From the NCBI GenBank assembly GCA_021397835.1, contig JAJFZO010000889.1, positions 372,001 through 436,000 on the forward strand: a stretch of DNA of 64,000 nucleotides. Direction: 5' to 3'. The notes below the pieces were generated by a model. The model made no database searches. It saw nothing but the letters and a program-made list of their open reading frames with translations, and had not been told where the DNA came from. The stretch is from Moringa oleifera. Lineage: Eukaryota > Streptophyta > Magnoliopsida > Brassicales > Moringaceae. A program made the translations under genes and the position numbers. Position 1 is the stretch's first letter; every line of letters starts with the position of its first letter. Positions 47,744-58,200 of this stretch are shown piece after piece.

Positions 47744-49828
47744 CACTACTACAAACAAAAGTTTTAATGACAATTTAAAATATCTTTTAATAGCAGTTGT
47801 GAAACTGTCATCTTTGTTCATGTCATTAAAGGAGAAATTTTAATGATAGTTATTAAAAACTGTCATTAAACACCTCCACTTTTAACGATAGTTCTAATAG
47901 AACTGTCATTAAAAGTAGGGGCTTTTAATGACCGTTCTAATAAAACTGTCATTAAAAGGGAGGCCTTTAATCAACAATTGCCCAGGTTCCTTCTTTTGCA
48001 TTCAGTGGGCAGTAGCAAAGGAAGTATCCCTCATTAGAGGGCATCAAAAGAGAAAAAGCTTCAAATCCTACATACATCTACTCAAATGAAATATGAATAT
48101 GAGACTTTAAATAGTATATATGCAAGAAATCAAGTAATTTCTTAGGGATTTTTCAATAGTTATTATATTTAACTTTCTTAAAATTTAATTAAAATGAATA
48201 AGAAACGTGTGCCTACCAGTTGAAGGGAGCCATTTACACTAGAAACCTTAGATGATAGAACTTGCATGGTTTTTCCTTTAGTAACAATGGAAGGAAACGG
48301 CTCCATCCATTTATTCTGAAATGGCAGAGAAATTAAATTAAGATGACAGTAATGAACTAATAACTTATTCAATAATTAATAAGACTTTTGCATAAGAATT
48401 AAAGTGTTACAAGCAAGTATAAGGTAAGAGCTACAATTCTTGGAAATCACAAGCTGTATGTTTCCACAAAAGTAATAGGTCATAAGGATAATCCTTAATA
48501 GCAATTTAACAGTTAGATTTCTATGTTATATACACATAAACAAAGTTCATAAGGAGGTTCAAAATTTGGATCATAAATGTATTTCTAACTTCAGAAGGGA
48601 ATACTTACCACATCCAAGAAAGCGTCCACCAGAATGATGTTATTCATTATAATCACAGCGATATCATGGGTTGCCTCAATCTTGAACTCGCTGGAGTTCT
48701 GCTTAATATTTAAAGGCCATGGGAACATCCTAGCATGCTCTTCAAGATTTAGTAGCTCTTTTTCATTTTCACCATTTCGGATCCACAGAGTCTTACCGAT
48801 CTGACACATTTTCATGAGTTGGTCGATGGATGACATGGCAAGCTCCATTGTAAGAGCTCATTGCAAAAGCTTTTTCCTCTTTCATTAATAAGAAAGCATT
48901 CTCTAGAAATAGGGAACCAGGTAGCATAAACACAGGAATCATATCCACACAAAAACCCGTTGTAGGCTTCATGAAATGCCTTGGATAAATGCTCATGTCT
49001 AACTCCAATGAAGAAGGCAAAAAGGTAGCTATAGTCACCATCAGTTGTAATGAACGGCCATTATAACATGAAGCGATATAATAAACACGTTCCAATTGCA
49101 GAGCATTTCAAGATCATAAACAATAATAATTTTAAATGTTTCTTTTATTAAATTTCTCATCAATTAATGGCATCAGAGTAGCATGGATTACAAAAAATAA
49201 AAGAGTCCCTCAAGTGAAAAAAAATTCCAGTGAAAGAAACCATTAGAGAATGCTTTCTTCTTCAATATATAATCTTAAAATTATGAAAGATCTTGTTCTT
49301 TAGTTACAACCTAAACAAATAACAGTGTCTCTTCCCTAAATCAGGTATTTTCAATGTAAAGTTCTTCAAATTTAGCAACAAACTCTCAGCACCTTCATCA
49401 TGGTCCTGCACTAGCCCCCACCCCAACCCCCATCGTTGAGCTCGTCTTGATGCTGCTTAAAAACCAAAGGGCAGGCCCATCAGCTCCAAAAAGAAAAAGC
49501 ATGTGCATGGTTGACTAATAAATGATACATCCTTTAAGGGGCCAAAACTGGTGTGAAGAGCACGGGATGGCCTTCAACACCAGTTCCGCCAAAACTGATG
49601 TATCCTTCAATTCCCTTGTGATCGAATGCCTTTAACGCCAGTTGTTATTTAACTGGCATGAAAGGCTAATCTTTAACATTAGTTTATTGTTAACTGACGT
49701 TAAAGACCTCATTTTTAATGACAGTTTTGGAATAACTATCATTAAAAATATTAATGAACCTTTTAATGACAGTTTTTTGAATAAGTGTAATTAAATCAGT
49801 GTCACTTATTACAATTTTTGTAATAGTG
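47744..49828. mobile_element. CACTA (En/Spm-type) transposon, 2.1 kb, non-autonomous Pack-CACTA
   Basis: Terminal inverted repeats read CACTACTACAAAC on the left (47744) and CACTATTACAAAA on the inverted right end (49828). Subterminal regions on both sides hold many short copies, in both orientations, of an aactgtcattaaaag-like motif (47770-47965 and 49625-49800), as is typical of CACTA elements. Flanking trinucleotides gag and aag fit a 3-bp target duplication with one mutation. It sits inside the RT domain of the copia element: reading across the two flanks with the insertion and one target copy removed gives the copia QAPRAWY-like block without loss. There is no transposase frame; instead the interior carries a captured HD-ZIP IV gene fragment. 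Confidence 0.88.
47970..49125 (-). pseudogene. Captured HD-ZIP class IV homeobox gene fragment (START domain), with introns
   Basis: Three exons on the minus strand carry intact GT/AG borders. Exon A (about 49125-48609, donor gtaagt) reads LERVYYIASCYNGRS, ATFLPSSLELDMSIYPRHF, then EEKAFAMELAMSSIDQLMKM, LWIRNGENEKELLNLEE, MFPWPL, EATHDIAVIIMNNIILVDA and FLDV, with at least one frameshift. Exon B (48315-48217, between ttcag and gtaggc) reads NKWMEPFPSIVTKGKTMQVL and ends NGSLQL. Exon C (48077-47970) reads MYVGFEAFSLLMPSNEGYF, then CYCPLNAKEGTWAIVD. In family terms this spans the region after the leucine zipper through the first half of the START lipid-binding domain, closest in my recollection to the HDG4/HDG5 subgroup. 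The homeodomain and the C-terminus are missing. It ends at CACTA subterminal repeats. Confidence 0.82.
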
Positions 49829-52765
49829 AAGCCTCTATAAAGCCTTCTTTGATAAACATACCTTTTCCTCTTGCCCTTGCATAGCAAAGCCTTTAGGCTA
49901 TTCAACATAGATCTCCTCTAAGAGACCGTTTAAAAATACAAACTTTGTATCTAATTGGAATATTTTCTAACCTTTTTTTTCTACAACAATAAGCAAAGAA
50001 ACATAAGGTGTCAAGCCTTGCCACAAGAGAAAAAGGTTTCAGATTAATCTACACCAAAAACTTGTACATAACCTTTCATAACAAACCATACTTTATACTT
50101 ATTAAAAAATCCATCAGCATCAAACTTTGTCCTAAAAACCTATTTCGATCAAATAATCATTCTATTTTGAGGTCTTTTAACAAGTTTTCAAGTTTGATTT
50201 TTCTTAATTATTTAAAGTTTTTTTTTTTCATGGCAGCTTTGATTTTTGGCTTTAGGATTGCTCCATCAACACTTGTTGGTGCATATACTGCAATGCTGCA
50301 TCTTGTATAAATATCAGAGAGTAATGACCTGCCTTTGATTGGCTTATCATTAAAATCTTTATTTGGTTGTAATCCACCCAAATATTGATATTCAAAACTT
50401 GCTTTCTCATCCCATTATTCTTTATCCATAAAAACATCTTTACTAATGATTATCTTGTTTATTTGAGGCTAAAATATTCTACAAGCCTTGGAGGTATTAC
50501 TATAGCTTATGAAGATTCTAATCTCAAACTTATTAGCCAACTTGTCTCTCTTAACCTAAGGAATATAAGAGAAATATAAACAACCAAAAATTTTCCAATC
50601 TGAAAAAGAGTGTTTATAATCATACAATGATTCGTAAGGTGTTTGATTATGAATTTTTCTTATGAATAATCTGTTTATCAAAAGAAATAGTAGTATTAGC
50701 TGTCTTTACTAAAACCGTTTAGGCAAATCTTTCTCATATAGCAAATAACAAGTCATCTCGATAATGGTTCTATTTTTTCTCTCACTAACTTATTTTTGTT
50801 GTGAAGTATAAGGAGTAGTAAGTTGATGTTTTAATTCCAACCTCTTCATAAAATCTATTAAACTTTTTTCAAGGACACTCTTTGCCATTGTTGACCTTAA
50901 CTCCAACATCTTGCAGCTACTTTGGCTTTAAAATCTCGAGAACATAAGAGTTACTTCATATTTGAACTTGAGAAAGTATATCTAACAAATTTTGGTTAAA
51001 TCATTTATGAAAGTAATATAATACTTACTACCTCTGAGTGATGTTGTTCTAAATGGCTTGCCAATATCTATATGCATTAGTTGAAGCCTATGACAAGCCC
51101 TTTAAGCCTTTTATCATAAAGGCAACTTCGTTTGCTTGCCAAATTGACAAGCTTTACAACTTGAGATACTTTCTTCAAGGGGATCCAAACCTTGCATTAA
51201 TTTATGTTTCTGCATTACAAGAATTGTAGAATGATATAGTGCCTTAACCTTTTACGCCAAAGCTCAGTGGTTCTTGTAGAAGTTTGGTGTGTAGTTTGCG
51301 CTTTCTCCTTCAAATCAAGTGAGAAGCTGTTTCCCTTCATTTTAAGAATAAATATGTTTAGCCCTTTTGTATCTTTGATCGAACGTCCTATTCTTAAAAT
51401 GAACTTTAAAATCTTTCTCAAGTAATTGACTAACTCTTAATAAATTTTGATCGATGTCTGAAATATATAACACATCAAGAATCAATTTAATAAAGAAAAA
51501 GTTTCAATTGCAACAGAATATTTCCATGTAATAGATATATAATCCTCATTTTTAACTTTGAGTTTGGAAATTGATCTTCTTTGAAGCCCTTTGAAAAGTA
51601 TAGAATTATTGGTCATGTGATATGTACAGCCTAAATTCACTAACCAAGTTTTACTTTTGTTATTATTTACATAACAGGAAGTCACAAATAGTTGTTCCTT
51701 CTCATCTTGATTCACAATTTGAACTTCTTTTACTTATTGCTTCTCTTTATTTTTGCTAATTCTTTCCTCACGCCCGATTTGGTTGCATTTATTACACTTT
51801 TTATCATGCCTACCAAAATTTAAAATAATGATGATTAATTCTACTATAACGTTAACAATGAAAATCATTGACCCTTATTGTAATTTACACCATTATTGCC
51901 TGCATCACTACTAGTTGCTCCATGAGTTCCATTACTACCAATGTCAACTCCTAAATTACTTTTTTTCTTTGACTTTTTCTTTTTACCTTTGTTGGAATCA
52001 TAGGCTTGCAGTTTGGCTTTCATGGCATCCTTTAAAATATCATTTTCTCTTATCTGCCCTCTTTGCTCATGAGCTTCCATAGCACTACGAAGTTCTACTA
52101 ATGTGATCTTTATGAGATCTTTGACTTCCTCCAATACAAAAATTTTGGCTTTAAACCTTTCAAGTAGAGTCACTAGAAGTTTTTCAACTACTCTATCATC
52201 AAGCATATCTTAACCAAGAAGCTTAAGCTTATTGACAACTTCTAATGACCTATTTGTGTATTCCTTGATTGTTTTAAAGTTTTTCATCATTTACAACTTC
52301 TAATGACCTATCATGTTTCTGGTTCTTTTATTACCTTGAAATTTAATATTGAAATTCTCTCATATCTGAAAAGTTGTTTGTAGATTCATGATCTTTCTAA
52401 ACAAATTTTCACACACAACTGAACATAGACAAGTTTTAGCCTTAAACTTCTTAGAGGTTCTCTCTTGACATTTTTTATTTGCTACTTTGTAGAAGTTTTA
52501 GGTGATGATAGAATTTCTAGTTCTTCTGCAACTATATCCCAAAGATCCTAAGCCTGCAAATAAGCAGCAATCTTCGTAGCCCACGACCTATAATTTTCAC
52601 TAGTGAATATTGGATGTGAAACCAATACGAAGTTCTTTGAGGACCATAACTTTCCTTCGAGTTATATGAGTTGGAAAAGAATTATGTTTGATTCTAAAAC
52701 ACTTGCACTCAACTCACTCTCAGTTGATAACACAAATCTTTTAAGAAAAAAGCTTTAATACCATT

Positions 52766-53035
52766 TGTTATATGAGAATTTTTCTATCTAGATGATATAC
52801 ATAATTTCATTCATCAAACAAACTTATACACATCATGAACTCAATTGAAAATTTGAAACAATATAATCATAAATCACAAATAAATTAATAATTAAAATAT
52901 AAAAACTGCATAACTGCAGTGACTTACCGTATCTATTTCTAAAAAACTAATTTTCTCTCATTATAGTACTTCCCAAAAAGTAATTTCCAATTGCAGATGA
53001 TTTTAACATCTTAGATCATCTAAGGCATATTTTTA
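52766..53035 (-). repeat. 5' LTR of the interrupted copia element
   Basis: Starts (plus strand) tgttatatgagaattt next to the primer-binding site at 52752-52763. The partner of 46502-46735. The outer end is estimated. Confidence 0.75.
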
Positions 53036-54931
53036 ACACCCTATTTTTCAAGCATGAAAACGTATGAAAGTATTCTAGAGCTTCCATGCACTTCTGCTAT
53101 CATTGATGGAGCATGAATGAATGTTTGATTTGAAAGTATTCTAGTGCTGGTCATGTTGCCGAAGTTTTGCTTAATGGAATTTGCTGGATGTATCCTGGCT
53201 CCTTGCCGAGTTCTTCTGTGATGGTGTGAAACTATAGACAGTAATACACATCAGCGCATGTCAAGCAAACAACAAACCTGTTGGGTGAAGCTGCAGTAAA
53301 AGTTTTCCATCACATAAAATGCTACAGAACTGAAATTAATTTTTCCATCCAAATAATGGATAAGAGTAAGTGCAAACCCTTTGGGCCACTTCAACCAAAA
53401 TCCAATCTTAAGCAAGAAACATGCAGCTGTAACGTAGAAACAGCAGACACCAACTCTCTATAAAAGTGTCTTATTCATTTTCTTTTGTTTTCTTGTCTTT
53501 TCTTTTCTTTAAAGCATAATCATTCACAAAACAGTTGATAGCTGACCTTTTCATCTCCCAGAACTTTCATCTAATCATGATCTTATCGGACCTATTTATT
53601 TTTATTGATATCCCCTACTGTGAATCCAGTATCTTTAAATGATACTGTTTGTCATAATCATCTTATTATGAATGATAGAAAGTTATTCTTGATAATCATC
53701 TTATTATGAATATCAGAAGTGAAATAATATATACATATAGCAATACGAGGTTTCTTTGTTAATCAATATGCTGCTTCCCAATAATTTATTTCCACTTGTA
53801 GTGGCTTCCCCGCTCCTTTGTCACTGTTGAGGCCTACTCTGTTGTTTCCCTATTAAAATTGGAGAACAAACAATAAAGAAAGGATTAAAGAAGTACCCAC
53901 CAATTGCTTTGGTTGGGAACTCTTTTGTCCACAAATCTTTGATATCTATCCCATGAGCAGAAACCCTTTTGTATAATACCTATATAGTTTTGACTGTTGA
54001 AGACAGATAAGCAGCTGTTATCAGTTTTATACCCTTTAATTGATTTGTAAAAGCATATGTTACCAACCATTTTTGTTGCTGCCATATAAAAGGGTATCAA
54101 AGGCAAAAAGGGAACCTAATCTATTGTAAACTGTTAATCAAACTACTTGCATATCAGGAAGATTTTGGGTTGATTTCATGACAAAAGAAATGAAAGAAGG
54201 GATACAGCCGGAGCTCCATCTTCTCAATCTTATTATTGGATTTGGATTTAATCTGTTCTGTGCATAAGCAATTCTGTAGGACTAATGAAAAAACATAGTA
54301 TGCATATCCCCAAAATGCAATAGATCTTGTAAGGGGAATTGTTATTCATGTAGCCTGAAGTATCAGGGGGAAAAAAAAAAAGTTAATGCTATACGTGGGG
54401 TTTAGGACTACTGATACAAAACATATTTATCTTCATTAGGGTAAAATATAAAGCTATCAAATGCACCAAATAAAGGGTTTACGGATGATTATCTCTGATT
54501 GATAGTGACTTAGGAAATTCTATTTTCCCATGTGAGATCACTGTGGTATCTGTAATTGCAGCACCTGAATGGTTGTTGGACAGCCTTACTGCCTGACAGA
54601 TGACTAGTGGGAAACTGAATGATCTAGTACCTCATTTGTTTGTCGAGAAACTAATCATCTTTGGTCCTTTAGTGTGCATTCAGTGCTCCAGGATCACGAG
54701 TGATCTTGATTAGGGTTCAGTTCATGTGATTCCTGATTTGGTTATTTGGGCAATTTAGTATCATTTTGACTAAATAATGAGAATGAAAATGGATAAGCAT
54801 GCTAGATATTTTAATATTAAGAAGCGCCCTTATCCTGCTTGAATGGAGTTGGAAACATAAGGTCAATTTCATTTCAGATTAGAAGTGGTTCTTGCTTGGA
54901 GTAGTGGGCCCTGTGCAGCATTTGGAAACAT
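53036..54931 (+). repeat. Upstream flank of ATL gene 5 (duplicated unit)
   Basis: 53310-53640 is paralogous to 59010-59300 upstream of gene 6 (gaaacatgca(g/a)c, tgtcttattcatt, ttgatagct.a.cttttcatc). 53640-54930 matches the upstream flanks of genes 3 and 4 (gataatcatcttatta, gcagctg(t/c)tatcagttttat, gaagattttggg/cttgatttcatgacaaaagaaatgaaagaaggga). No gene. Confidence 0.6.
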
Positions 54932-54990
54932 GCTCAGTGGCATATCTACGCAGAATAAGAGATAAGACCCTAATGGCCATAAGTATTCTT
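54932..54990 (+). promoter_or_regulatory. Conserved promoter block with GATAAG, gene 5
   Basis: gctcagtgg, atctacgcagaataagag, then GATAAG at 54961-54966 and ataagtattct. Almost identical to the gene 3 block, 99 bp before TATA. Confidence 0.5.
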
Positions 54991-55059
54991 TAAAGATTTA
55001 TCTCGTATACCAATCCAATTCTTACAAACCAAAAGCCAAGTTCAGCCTTCAACGACCCC

Positions 55060-55068
55060 TATATATAT
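55060..55068 (+). promoter_or_regulatory. TATA box, ATL gene 5
   Basis: tatatatat follows ttcaacgacccc, 57 bp before the ATG. Confidence 0.6.
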
Positions 55069-55116
55069 TAATCTCCAAAAGCAACCAATTCCAAGTATCC
55101 ACAAACCTCTTCAGAG

Positions 55117-55782
55117 ATGTGTGCTACAACTTTCACGTCCATTGAATTCATCCAGGATTTCCTTGGACGCTTACACTCAAGGAAATTGCTATTTCAGAAT
55201 CCTGTTAGCCTCAGCCAACCAACCCAACCAGCCACTGCAGCGGCTCTACGTACTTACACCGACGATAATAGCTTCAACCGCAATGTTCTTATGCTTCTTT
55301 CTGTCCTCTTGTGCGGCGTTATTTGCTCATTGGCGTTCCATTACATTATCAGGTGCGCAATGAGATGTTCTTCAAGCTTGGCGTCCTCTGAACCCAGGGC
55401 TAGTAACTGTACGGTAGCCAATAAAGGAGTCAGCCAGAAGGCCCTGAAGAATTTCCCAGTAGTAAGCTACTCAACGGAGATGAATCTGCCAGGATTGGAC
55501 ACAGAATGTGTTATATGTCTATCAGAGTTTGTTCCTGGAGAGCGTCTGCGTCTCCTGCCTAAGTGCAACCATGGGTTTCATGTTCGTTGTATTGACAAGT
55601 GGCTTAGGTCAAATTCATCGTGCCCAAAATGCAGGCATTGCCTGATTGAGACGTCTCAGAAGATCCTGGGGTGTAATCAGGGAAGCTCCTCAGCAGAATC
55701 ATGTCTGCCAGCACAGGAAACCACTGAGAGGATCGTGCCACTGGATCCTGAAGGCATGATAAGTAACTATAGGGAAAGCTAG
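55117..55782 (+). CDS. ATL: ATL-family RING-H2 finger E3 ubiquitin ligase, gene 5
   Basis: An intact single-exon gene of 221 codons, sister to genes 3 and 4. SRKLL is at 21-25, and the transmembrane helix spans about 57-79 ([20 protein letters not shown]). The canonical GLD is kept (126-128). RING-H2 ligands are C131, C134, C150, H152, H155, C158, C169 and C172. The usual SHSSCP before the last cysteine pair is SNSSCP here, a non-ligand change. The tail reads PLDPEG rather than PLEPEG. An ATG at 55121 in the +1 frame opens an 80-codon overlapping frame that I regard as a shadow. Confidence 0.95.
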   Translation: MCATTFTSIEFIQDFLGRLHSRKLLFQNPVSLSQPTQPATAAALRTYTDDNSFNRNVLMLLSVLLCGVICSLAFHYIIRCAMRCSSSLASSEPRASNCTVANKGVSQKALKNFPVVSYSTEMNLPGLDTECVICLSEFVPGERLRLLPKCNHGFHVRCIDKWLRSNSSCPKCRHCLIETSQKILGCNQGSSSAESCLPAQETTERIVPLDPEGMISNYRES

Positions 55783-57370
55783 GTAGACTGTACCTAATTT
55801 CAGGAGCTTGATCGGGAATTGAAGAGCTTCAAAATGACAAAATCGAGCATTTCCCCGAAGAGCTGCCAGGTCATTTAGACCAAGCGAGGCAAACAATGTA
55901 CAAAAAGGTGACCGTTCAAAATTGTTAAGTGCATGGATGTCTTCAAAAGGGAAACCCCATTTCAGGCTGCTTTGTTGTTTTCCGGCCAAAGCAGAATACT
56001 GCCTGGATTCAGCGGAAGCACTTCTGTAAATAACATTCCCCGTCATTCTAAAAGCAAAAGCATAAATGAAAAGCAAACATATAGCGATTATTTTGAATGT
56101 TTTTGAGCCTGTGTAAAGCAAATAAAATTGAAATGAGCTGTGTAAGACTTTTTCTACTGTAACTTGTTCTTCCATAAATCAAAAGTATTTTATTGATTGG
56201 AGGTCCAAAAAGATAAGAGAAAGCTCTTGTTTCAATTATTTAAAAGCTCTTTAGCTAATCATAAAATGCTTCAAGTAGTGAGTCAATTTCTAATGCTGTA
56301 CTGATTTCACCTACATCTTGATTAAAAGAATGCAATCTCCTGTTCCATACTTTTAATCCAAATGCCAACATTGTAAATTTATATTTTATATGGAATCAGT
56401 TTCTTGCAGTTAAAATTCATAACAAAAAAGATAAAAAAAGTAAAGTGAAAATATTTTTTATGTACAATGAAAAATCCATGATCTATTTGCTCCATATCTA
56501 CCCGTGGACCCTTTGCTTTAGCATTTGTGAATCAAAATGACTTTAATTTATTCATAAAGATGATTGTCATGACAAAGACATCCAATTTGAAAAACTAATG
56601 GGTTAGATAGAGGAAATCCTCTTAATAAATCTTTGCAAGCATGTCTTAATGTGGAATCTTTGAAAAGTCAGAATCCTAGAACAATGGGTGAACAACCTAA
56701 TTATTTAGATAACAATCTGTACTTAGTGGATGGAACAAATGCTTCCAATAGCACATAGATAAAGACCTAATTAAGGAAGCCACTCCCACCATATTCTGCC
56801 ATGCACTTGTTGCTTGGTCTTTCTTTTCTTCAATTGTGCCAATCCTAGCTATCTCGAACCAATGAATATGAGTAATAGTAGTATTATTCTTAAAGACCTT
56901 AATTAGCTACCCAGGATGTACATGCATTGAGATCCTCCTTTTTAACTCTTAACCATTGCAAACAACCGCTACCTTGATTAATTTGATGTCCCCAAATTAA
57001 TTAATAATGCTGCTTTAATTATAAGCGACAAGCTAATTTACTTGATCATCATATCTTTACAACTTTCATGGCAAAGATGTCATGGCCCGGCTTCATAAAA
57101 AGAAGGATCCCATATTGGACCATATGAGCATTTTCTTCTTCCGAACCTTATTGTCTGGTTGTTGAAGAAATATGGATAAATACTGTCAGTTGTGGTAGTT
57201 TAAGAATGAGACTTAATTAGTTTCACTATCATATATAAAGTATCCACAAGCAGAAGATGACTGGTAGATAACAGGTAGGACTGCCGCATTTTTTTGGACA
57301 CTGAAAGTGACTCCTTTATACTTTCAACTTTAACCATCTGTTTGTTTGTATCAAAGCAAAGAGCAACACA
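55783..57370. other. Downstream flank of ATL gene 5
   Basis: 55783-56360 is paralogous to the gene 3 flank (29514-30110), including aaaaagataagagaaagctcttg. 57165-57360 resembles 32090-32280. The middle part (56400-57160) has no gene and no recognised element. Confidence 0.5.
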
Positions 57371-57864
57371 TTTTCAGATTGTGAGTCTGTGATAAAAGGA
57401 ACTGAGAATGGTATATTTTGAAGATTTTGGGGTCAAGGTTCAAATGCAAGCAGAGAACAAATTTGACTGAATTGGAATTGTGCATAAGAAGAAAAGCATG
57501 TACAGATGAAAGAGATCTTTGTATGCACAAACTCACACACAACTTTATGAAACAAATGCAATTCAGATAAATAATTTTGGATTGTGATCTTGGAATATGA
57601 AATCTCACGACCCTTTCTTAGGCTAGTCCTTTGGTAAAAGCTTTCAAGATACCATATTGTGCCTAGAAAGTTGGATTCATAAAGCTTGGCAATCTACCCA
57701 AAGGTTTAGTGGAGTACCCATATAATAAAAAATATGGAGTGCGAGGAACAACTAAATGAAAAGACCTTAATCTTATCCGAAAGAATCTTGTCACATATTA
57801 CTGACAATATTAACCAAAATTTGGTATTATAAAGTTCAAAAAGCGAATTTGATTGCTTGACTAC

Positions 57865-58200
57865 TATATATGTTAGCTTCAAGACTCCCAAGATTTTCCT
57901 GGAAACTTAGCCTCAAGAAAACTACTGCAGTATGCCCCTCTTTACAAGCCAGATGTTCCAGCACAGCTTCTCTATTTGCTTAAAACAGAAGTAAGAACCC
58001 TAGTCACATCTGTAACCTAAACTTTATCATCATCATCATCATCCTACGCTCACGGGGGTTGTTTTGTCTCAATATCAGGTGCCCAATCCTCAGCTTAGTT
58101 AGCTAGTAAATGGGTAAATAGCAGAAGGTGCTTGAGACTTCCCCAACAGCATAGTATGTACTGATCAGCTTCCTGCAGTAAGCTGCCAGGCCTGGACAGG
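57865..58200 (+). pseudogene. ATL RING-H2 pseudogene lacking the RING
   Basis: ctatatatg near 57864 supplies a possible TATA and an ATG at 57870. After that the sequence matches ATL N-termini: cctggaaacttagcctcaag-type bases equal those encoding [10 protein letters not shown] in genes 4 and 5, but the reading frame has shifted. The frame carrying ASRKLLQYAPLY (from about 57909) is intact until KTEVRTLV. Later pieces keep atatcaggtg (end of the helix, RCAMRC region) and aaggtgcttgagacttcccca (KALKTFP). The last, at 58180-58197, is aagctgccaggcctggac (KLPGLD). Immediately after GLD, where C-x2-C should begin, the similarity ends. A (TCA)n run at about 58025-58044 occupies part of the helix region. 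Confidence 0.75.

Larger units (their letters stand above)
46502..53035 (-). mobile_element. Ty1/copia retrotransposon with LTRs, interrupted by a CACTA element
   Basis: The minus strand runs from 5' LTR (52766-53035) and primer-binding site TGGTATTAAAGC (52752-52763). The gag frame has RVVEKLLVTLLERFKAKI and AEL-like VELRSAMEAHEQR (51865-52206). Protease/pre-integrase has KTWLVNLGCTYHMT (51482-51715) and ELWRKRLRHY (51215-51421). Integrase traces have ASTNAYRYWQAI, RKNRTIIEMT and HNQTPYESLYDY (51130-50580). The RT first part has ARLDTLCFFAYCC (about 50030), then the CACTA insertion, then VYIDDILVIGSN (the YVDD catalytic site, about 47620). RNase H has FSHSDWAGSVDDMKS (near 47130). The left LTR starts at 46502. 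Stops throughout show it is dead, but colinearity is complete. Confidence 0.88.

Noticed and set aside
48793..49095. Minus-strand frame near the middle of the CACTA element as a transposase piece
   Set aside because: Its translation and that of the next frame follow HD-ZIP IV proteins, not CACTA transposase. No transposase motif was found anywhere in the element.
51865..52206. 113-codon minus-strand lysine-rich frame as a possible nuclear protein
   Set aside because: It is the gag segment of the copia element, in the right place between the primer-binding site and the protease.
55699..56175. 158-codon minus-strand frame overlapping the end and 3' flank of gene 5
   Set aside because: It is the longest non-ATL frame nearby but is not kept in the paralogous flanks of genes 3 and 4 and has no recognisable domain.
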